NCBI GenBank assembly: GCA_021521415.1
Contig: JAIQDT010000001.1
Span: 5,828,001-5,892,000, forward strand
Length of the DNA stretch: 64,000 nucleotides
Direction: 5' to 3'
Source: Bidens hawaiensis
Taxonomy: Eukaryota > Streptophyta > Magnoliopsida > Asterales > Asteraceae
The notes beneath the pieces are model-generated. The model made no database searches and was not told the origin of the DNA. It worked only from the letters and a program-made list of their open reading frames with translations. Numbering within the stretch: position 1 is the stretch's first letter; every line of letters starts with the position of its first letter. This document shows, one piece after another, positions 57,190 through 64,000 of this stretch. A program made the translations under genes and the position numbers.

Positions 57190-57790
57190 TCATTATTCTC
57201 TTGATTCTTCTTAGGCTTTTCTTGATCTCATGCAACGCTTTTTGGGCTCCACGTAGCTTGAAGACACACTTGCTTCGTTTGATCACTACTCGTCTTCCCT
57301 TGGGCTTGATTCACTTTCTTGAATACTTCGATCTTTTATTGGAATCTGGCTCTTACTCGGTTTGTATTCTTTCAGCCCAATTCTTTGAAGATCCCTACAT
57401 GCAAAATTCTTATGGTAGCTCGTTTATCGGGACTTGTTATCTTGAGGCTAATATTGTACAATCGATTATTGGTCCTTGTCACCTTCATCAAAATCTTATA
57501 TGTATAATCTTTGATGATTACGAAATCTTGTTTCATGTGAATCTCGCATCTACCTTCAGTAGCTTGACCAAGACTTATGATATAGCATTGTAAGTTCTAT
57601 ATGTGGTAGACATTGGTCAATATGCGATGCTCCCCTATCTTTCCTTCAATTAAGATTGACCCCTTTCCCCGAATATCAATACAAGATTCATCTTTGAACT
57701 TCCCTTTTCTCGTGACTAGTTCATTCAATTCATAAAAATATGGTTTATTACCCGTCATGTGATTCGATGTTCCGTTGTCGAGAACCAATC
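57190..57790 (-). pseudogene. Element E protease
   Basis: Frame 57788-57597 reads VLDNGTSNHMTGNKPYFYEL, with the catalytic Asp kept (copia proteases read D-x-G-A-S). FKDESCIDIRGKGSILIEG and HRILTNVYHI follow. Downstream pieces in broken frames (YIISLGQATEG, RTNNRLYNISL) lead into the pre-integrase region, then directly to the polypurine tract. Confidence 0.75.
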
Positions 57791-59016
57791 ATCTTTCTCC
57801 GTCGGTTCGGTTTCAAAACGCTTTGAAATTACCCCATCTTCATTCATAAAAATCGTTTATTGGTCACCTTTTATTACAAATAAAGTTGGATCTAAATTCT
57901 CGTTTTTCTTCAAATACGCTTCTTACTTATTCTTCTCTTTTTTCATACGTTTCCGGTACATATAAGTAACTGGCCGAAATTATAACAATGGTAACACTGC
58001 ACCTATGATCTATCAATTCTTTCCCTTTGAAGATCATTGGTTCTTCTTTAACTCGTCAATATTGACCCAAGATGTTGACCATCTCAGTTGTCACAACCAT
58101 CTTGATCCTCATTACCTCTTGTTTCATGACCTCTTCCACGTCCTTGAGAACTCAGCCAACCTCTACCTCGGCTACCAGACTGATCATACAAATTACCTTT
58201 GTAACTACTTTTTGATCGACTGAAAAGTAATTGACTTTTCAAATCTGAACTGCGCTCTCTCCGTCGTAGAAATTCCTCAAACCCCCTAAGTCTTCCAACA
58301 ACATCTTCAAACATCGTATTATCAATATCAAGACTTCGCTCGACTAAGTCTACGAGTTGGAAACATTTCTCAGGAACCACATCTAGTAACTTCTTCACCA
58401 AGACATCTTGCTCGAAAACATAACCAAAACTGGTTGCCTTTGAAACTATACCTATTATTTTTCTGGAAAGTTGATTAAGAGACTCGTCTTCCGCCATCTG
58501 AAGAAGAATATCACCTTCCACCACTTGAAACAAAAACTATTTTTCCGTTTTATTCTTCTTTGCATAAATAGCAGCACCCGCATCTGGTTAAACGACCTCC
58601 CATAGACCTTGATCATCCAAGATCGCTTCTACCACAATCGCCCATGTGATGCAATTTGTTCTAATCAACTTTGGAACTTGTAGTGGTATCCCCCGATCTC
58701 TCTGTCGTTCTTGTACTGAGCAATACGACGTTCTTGTATTGAGCAATCTAAAAAAGAATATCACCTTCCGCCACTTGAAACAAATACGATTTTGCCGTTT
58801 TATTCTTCTTCGCATCAGTAGCAGCATCCGCATCTGGTTGAACGACCTCCCATAGACCTTGATCATCCAAGATCGCTTCCACCACAATCGCCCAAGTGAT
58901 GTAATTTGTTCTAATAAACTTTGGAACTTGTAGTGATATCTCCCGATAGTTTTGGGTTGGTTTTTTGGATCTTCTTTACCACCTGCCATTGATGGTGTCA
59001 AACCCTCTTGCTCCAC
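57791..59016 (-). pseudogene. Element E gag
   Basis: The UBN2 part 58533-58084 reads ILLQMAEDESLNQLSRKIIG, LLDVVPEKCFQLVDLVERSL and DVVGRLRGFEEFLRRRER, then an Arg/Gly-rich SRGRGWLSSQGRGRGH. A weak knuckle (CYHCYNFGQ, lacking the His) lies near 57980. The N-terminal part is scrambled by a tandem duplication and frame breaks. Confidence 0.75.
58506..58955 (-). repeat. Tandem duplication of ~247 bp inside element E gag
   Basis: AGAATATCACCTTCC...CTTTGGAACTTGTAGTG occurs at about 58506-58690 and 58753-58938. The duplicated codons include EAILDDQGLWEVV. Confidence 0.85.
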
Positions 59017-59580
59017 TCCGTTAGAACAAATACTTGGTTCAGCCCTGAGAATTCACATACCCCAGCCGAACCGAAAAAAATATGTCTTCGAAGTTGCACG
59101 TGTACCATTTTATTCTTTTATTTAATAGAAGAACAGATACACAAAAAAAAAATTTCCTGCCTTTCTTCTTCGACCAAGAAGAGTATTATGAGTTTTTTCT
59201 TTTCGTAACCTTCCCGACCTCTTATACAAAACAAAAAAAAAACTTAAATATAAAAAATGCGTTAACTTTTGTAGCACTTTGATCACAAAACTATCCAACC
59301 ACAAAACAAACTTTAGATATAAAAATCCTTTGGCACGTCGACACACTTAGCCGTCGCAAAACCAGAACCGAACACTAACAACCCTTGGTCTGATCTAAGT
59401 AATCCTTTACCGCTGCCACAAACAATGTACTTGCTGCTTGCCACCACTTGTAGATACCCATATCAAAACTCCGTTTCGGAAAACCGCTCGGTTCCGAAAT
59501 GAGCCGATTGACAACACCTCCTCAAGCCACCAATCGCTGCCGACCGATTATCGATTTCTTGAACTTGGCTATGATACCAA

Positions 59581-59891
59581 TATAAGTCCTGATCGATAAA
59601 CAAACACAAATTAAATGACTAAATCTGGTTTATATAAATCATAAATTCTTACTAAAAAAACTTATTACAACTCTCAAGCACTAACTCTGTTGACTATTGA
59701 TGAACCCTAACTTGGTTGCATCTCATCTCTTAGAAATCTCTAACTTGGTTGCCCATATTTGTAATGTTAATTCTAACTTAGCTAACGAGAAACCTAATAA
59801 CCCTAACTTGGTCATTAAGCAACCCATTAATAACCCCTTTTAATTCTTGGGATGAGTCCTACACTCTAGGCAAACAATAATTGAGTCAACA
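59581..59891 (-). repeat. Element E 5' LTR
   Basis: 311 bp, partner of 56705-57108. It is shorter because of deletions in the middle (the section after TTAAGCAACCC). Confidence 0.85.
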
Positions 59892-59896
59892 TAGCA

Positions 59897-61218
59897 AGTC
59901 GCTAGTACCAGCAAAATAATACACCAAGTTCCAACATCTACTACACAATACACCTTGTTTCAAGGTAAATTTAAATTTAAATTGACACCATTCTTCCCAT
60001 TTCAACCCTACCATCCCGACATTTTCCTCTTATTTTAGACTCATAAGTACGAAAACCTTCTTAAGTCTTCTTTTATCCGTCTTATTGAGACCCATGTTTT
60101 GTTGAAAAAAATAATCATTTTGTGCCTTCCATAAACATCAGCATGTCGTGTGAACAATTGATTCTATTGTTCTTTTCTACCCCTCATGTGCTCGTATGTT
60201 TGAACGTTACTTTAGCAAATCTCTTACCATAAGTAGAGGGTATGTTATTTTGTAGGTGATGTAATATCATATTGATATTTAAATAGATTTTTTAAAGAGT
60301 TAATTGCAAATATGGTACCTATGGTGGAACCCTAAACGCAGGTTGCAACCCCGTAATGCCTTTTTTGTAGATATGGCTCCTATGGTGGCAATTCTGTTTC
60401 AGTTTAGGTCCATCGTCATGTAATGGCATTAACCAAAGTATGGAATTACTTAGTTGCCCCTGCTCGATGGATTTTACTCTTTTAACCTAAAACCTCGATC
60501 ATTTCCTAGTCTCCAAACTCCTATCTCTTCGGCGTCATCTTCAATATTCACACTGGTGATGTATCAGTCATCGCCTTCTTCATTAACATCGTACTCCAAG
60601 TATGATGCGTCGGATGCCATCTGCTCATGTGGTATTGTTACATGCTATTGATTTTCTGAGAGTGAAGCTATCTCGGGTCTTCGTTCTTGTGTTGTGTAAG
60701 AGTTGTAATTGTAATTATGTTCGATTATGTATCTTCGATTAGGTTATTATGGTCAATAAGGTGTTAATTTGACCAATTTGGTTTGTATAATCAATAAGTT
60801 GATTATGTTCTTGATTCTCCATATGTGGTTACAAAAGGGGAGTTGTGGTTGGATTAGATGGGTTGATATCTTGAATTGTCTAAGATGTGAAAAGGTAATT
60901 CCTACTCTAACTATGGCAATCAAGAATTTTCCCCCAAAAAAAAGCAAATGAAGCCACTAAATGGAAGATATATTTAGCAGTTAGTTGGTTCTTGTTTGTT
61001 GTTTATATACTAAAGTTCTAAGCAGTAGTGTTTGCACACTTTGTTTATGCAGTGTTGTTTCTATTATGTTTGTTTTAAGATCCTATTGTTAAGACTATGG
61101 TTTTAATTTAACATTTAATTTGTTTATGCAAAATGTTGAGCCGACTATTCATACAATGTTGTCATTTTGATAGCCATCTTGTAAGCATACTGAAGCTGAT
61201 GAAGAAGAAAAAGAAGAC
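59897..61218. other. Non-coding stretch
   Basis: No gene supported. Paired GGTACCTATGGTGG / GGCTCCTATGGTGG motifs at about 60316-60385 are the only local repeat noted. Confidence 0.5.
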
Positions 61219-61467
61219 TTGGAAGTAACACAAAAAATAGTTGTAAAATCTCAAGTAATTATGGAAGAGACACAAGAAACTCTAGAACCAATGGATCCGT
61301 GGGAATTGTATAGTGATCCATGCAAACATTACGACCCAGAGGTGTTGAAAAGGGCTTGGGATTATGATACCATAGAATTAGACCACCTAGACGGTACCAT
61401 GATTCGTATCCTAGCGAGCACTCCTTTGACTCATAATGGTCAAATGGTGATTGCCATTGGAAATTAG
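61219..61467 (+). CDS. Orphan small ORF, unknown
   Basis: An 82-codon open frame, acidic, with DPWELYSDPCKHYDPEVLKR then AWDYDTIELDHLDG and ILASTPLTHNGQMVIAIGN. The same frame is open upstream to about 61160 (EADEEEKEDLEV). The first two thirds have ordinary coding-like composition, but no domain or neighbour supports a function. It may be a captured or decayed transposon exon. The stop is at 61465-61467. Confidence 0.3.
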   Translation: MEVTQKIVVKSQVIMEETQETLEPMDPWELYSDPCKHYDPEVLKRAWDYDTIELDHLDGTMIRILASTPLTHNGQMVIAIGN

Positions 61468-61789
61468 ATTGTAGTGGATGTGCTTGCTATTTGTAATGTC
61501 TTGTTTAATGTTTGACCTTAAGAACTATGAACTTCCATCTTATAATGTGTTCAAGAAAATTTGATACTCATAACAAGTTATGTAGCATTTTGAAACAAAC
61601 ATAAAAAGTCTTGCCATAAACATAAGTAGTCAAACATTTTCTTGAACAAACACAGTCAAACATAAAGGATTTGGAGGCAAACTATTGTCTTCAACATAAG
61701 AAAACATTCAACAAACAAACATTGTCTACACTCTCACATTCAACAAACAAAAATTAAAACAAACATTATCTCCAATCACACATCTTGAC

Positions 61790-62365
61790 TTGCCATTGGT
61801 GTACCTTAGGTTGATGATCGTGTTTCCGGTTGCATTGGTTCACCTCGACCCTTGTATGTTGCAGAGTTATGTCCCGTATTCCCACATTTCTTGCAAGTGA
61901 TTGTACCCCCATTTTTTCCTCTTTTATAAAATTCATATTCTAACTCATCCAATGACCTATGCCTCTTCTTTTTGGGCCCTCCGATCTATTTAATTAACAA
62001 ACAATTAACATTATTGATCTAAACTGTATACAAAAGAAAACCTGGATTTGTTGCCTGCTTATGATGCTTTGGAGAAGATAGTTTAAATGGAGAGTTACTG
62101 CGAGCCCAAAAACCTTGTCCATTGATTGGTTCTATCACAATCTTGTACACCTATTTCCATGTGCTTAGATAGTAACATGGATCTACCCATTTTTTAGGTT
62201 CACCTTTTGCAATGTCATTGTCTATCATGTTTAAGATTGTTGCCACAACATGTTTACAAGGCATCCCTTTTAATCCCATCTCCTACAAGCACAATTTCTC
62301 TGTTGGACATTGACCACACACAGGGATCTTGCGCCACTAACCTGATAGTTTATAGAATCCACAAC
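61790..62365 (-). pseudogene. MuDR-type (MULE) transposase C-terminus
   Basis: On the minus strand: VVDSINYQVSG, NCACRRWD, a one-base frameshift near 62275, MPCKHVVATI, KWVDPCYYLSTWK (then TAG), INGQGFWARS and SPKHHKQ. This is the SWIM zinc finger (C-x-C...C-x-H) and following segment of MULE transposases. A probable ~56-bp intron (61986-62041) separates it from GGPKKKRHRSLDELEYEF and a CKKCGNTGHNSATY zinc knuckle (the last Cys replaced by Tyr). The N-terminal transposase would lie beyond element F, outside the window. Confidence 0.7.
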
Positions 62366-62862
62366 TGTTAGTACACGGTTTTGCGTCTCGAGTCTTTGTC
62401 TCTATCGTTTATGTATTTGTCGTTTTATTTATGTAATAAAGTATTAACTTATTACTATAGTTCGTTAAAGTATAATCTAGTTCGTTAAGGATGTTTAACG
62501 AACTAGATCTAAGTTAATATCCCTCCAGATTCGTTAAGAATGTTTAACGAATCAGGGGGTGTTTCGTTAAGTTATTTATATTTTATGTATGTAACGAATT
62601 CGATGCTAGTTCGTTACAGAAAGTGTAACGAACTAGATCCATCTTCTATTTATTGTGGCTTCAGTCCACAGTTTATTTAAGGTTTGAGTTAACCTCTGCT
62701 AAAATATCCTCTCAAGCTTCAATATTAATATTATACACATACATACAACTAATATCATATACAACATACAATCAAGCGTAATTATGAACTAGATCCGTAT
62801 TAAGTGTTAATTATATATAACTCAGATCTGAAATCTGTGTGTTAGTTTAACGTGTTCAAACA
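62366..62862 (+). mobile_element. Element F: 5' LTR of a copia element
   Basis: TGTTAGTACACGG...GTTCAAACA, 497 bp, followed by the primer-binding site. ACAAC (62361-62365) precedes it as candidate target duplication. It is inserted in the MULE transposase. It contains three consecutive hairpins built from GTTCGTTA (62477-62506, 62528-62553, 62606-62636). Confidence 0.75.
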
Positions 62863-62864
62863 AG

Positions 62865-62876
62865 TGGTATCAAAGC
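62865..62876 (+). promoter_or_regulatory. Element F primer-binding site
   Basis: TGGTATCAAAGC, one change from the initiator-Met tRNA complement TGGTATCAGAGC, two bases after the LTR. Confidence 0.85.
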
Positions 62877-64000
62877 TTTCGGTGCTCGTTTACTCTTGGA
62901 TTGGATGTTAATTGGTGTTATTTAGATTGTTAATTGTTAGTTTTTGTGTTAAATTTAGATCCGATTTGATTTTGAATTGAATTGAGTTAGATCTGTGTTG
63001 GAAATGGATTGAGTGGTTTGGATTCGAGATCGGTAAAGTATTAGTGAGGTTTGGTAGTTGGAATTTGGACTGTTGATTGATTTAATTGGTTTGGTTTGGT
63101 TTGGTTTTGGATTTGGCCGAAATTAGGGGGTTAAGTTTTGATCATAATTGATTGTGTTATAAGGTTATTTGAGTTATGGGATAATATGAATTGGATTTGC
63201 GATGTGTTTCCGAGTGTTTTGGTAATTTGATTAAGCAATTTGGTTGAGTATTGAATGAGTATTAAAAATTTGTTTATGGGTTAAAAGTTCATACGTTTTT
63301 TCCAGATTTCTGGAAATTTGTGTTTGAAGGTTTGAAGATTTGAAGATTCAAGTGGTTTGTTAATCTTTCAGCCTATTTCCTTAACCTTTCAGCCTAATTC
63401 GTTCACATTTTTAAGCTAATTCGTTAGGATGATTAGCTGATTCGTGAACCATTTCGTTACACATTCTGATTCGTATTACACATTCTAATTCGTGTTATCA
63501 ACTTCGTGTGACACGTGTCTCACCTCGTTAACTGTGAATATAACAAATTTTGCCACGTGGCAATTGTTGTCAGAAGTTTGTTACAACCGTTGTAACTAAC
63601 TGTTTCGCTATTAGTTGATTCGCTATCAACTGTAGCTAATTCGTTCCTTAAGTCGCTAAGATTACACTTAGTGATTAGTTAAAGGAAACAATCTGTTTCG
63701 TTACTTAATTCGTGAACCAATTCGTTAAGGTCACTGTTTCAAATTCGTTAAAATCAGTTCTATTTCATTACCTGAATAGTCTTAACTTCGTTAAGGTGGG
63801 ATTCGTTATCTACTGTTCACAGTTCGTTACCTACTGTTCACAGTTCGTTATCTAATGTTCACAGTTCGCTACAATAAATTTCAATTTAAACCCTGAAATT
63901 TGAGAAGATTGATTATTTAACAAACATGTCGGTATTTATGCATTAGCTTCCCAAAATATGTTAATGCAACAAATGTTGCAACTGGATACCGAGATCGGTT
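62877..64000 (+). other. Element F leader, running off the window
   Basis: Non-coding leader rich in TTCGTTA and TTCGCTA motifs (63380-63860). It includes three copies of a 21-bp unit (TTCGTTATCTACTGTTCACAG) at 63802-63864. From about 63920 an open frame (ALASQNMLMQQMLQLDTEIG) may be the start of gag. Confidence 0.5.

Larger units (their letters stand above)
56547..59891 (-). mobile_element. Element E: small truncated copia element
   Basis: Flanked by TAGCA at 56542-56546 and 59892-59896. The 3' LTR side is 56547-57108 (containing an internal duplication) and the 5' LTR is 59581-59891. It keeps gag and protease; integrase, RT and RNase H are absent, so it could only move with help. Primer-binding site at 59567-59579 (TGGTATCATAGCC, minus strand) and a polypurine tract of G's at 57109-57125 are visible. 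Confidence 0.8.

Noticed and set aside
57201..57593. 130-codon plus-strand frame
   Set aside because: Antisense of decayed copia pre-integrase sequence of element E; the minus strand carries the recognisable motifs.

Overview
The window is repeat-dominated nuclear DNA of a flowering plant. The LTR retrotransposon lineages (Ty3/gypsy Athila-like and Tat-like, Ty1/copia Sirevirus-like), a CACTA transposon, hAT-type and other MITEs, Helitrons, a MuDR-type transposase remnant and plant SINEs all point there. The extra 3' reading frame of the large copia element and the CACGGGGTCGTG-type palindromes in an Athila-like LTR resemble what I know from Asteraceae, so a daisy-family genome is my best guess (inference). 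Only one ordinary host gene is recognisable: a DUF4220/DUF594 membrane-protein gene at 50792-55030 (minus), and it carries two in-frame stops.

Layout. 1-5969: an internally deleted Athila-like element (A, minus), its left LTR cut by the window edge. It sits in a second Athila-like element (B, plus), of which a broken 3' reading frame, a long 3' untranslated region and one LTR remain (5970-~11221). 11394-37756: a nest. Copia element C1 (minus) is split in its RT/RNase H region by the larger copia element C2 (12481-31046, minus). C2's extra 3' ORF is split by a CACTA element (13553-19797), and the CACTA holds a minisatellite split by a Helitron (15725-16541) and a probable solo LTR. C1 is also hit in gag by a hAT-type MITE (33885-34509) and in its 5' LTR by a second Helitron (35460-37692). 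38170-38503: a MITE. 38731-41374: a hAT-like non-autonomous element carrying a foldback and about 42 copies of a 41-bp repeat. 41938-50570: a Tat-like gypsy element (D) with intact LTRs and target-site duplication. It keeps gag, has lost protease-RT-integrase, and carries an antisense five-exon gene with its own TATA box.

50576-56541: the DUF4220 gene, whose probable long first intron has collected a SINE, an AT-rich MITE-like segment and an Au-like SINE, followed by a non-coding stretch. 56547-59891: a small truncated copia element (E) with gag and protease only. 59892-61789: non-coding apart from one orphan ORF. 61790-62365: the C-terminal end of a MULE transposase. 62366-64000: LTR, primer-binding site and leader of another copia element (F, plus), which runs off the window.

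Almost every coding segment is broken by frameshifts or stops, so the region is mostly inert. Exceptions with long open frames are the gag of D, the RNase H of C2, the antisense gene of D (one stop) and the C-terminal four fifths of the DUF4220 gene. Coordinates were counted by hand and boundaries may be off by a few bases; similarity statements are by-eye alignments, not searches.
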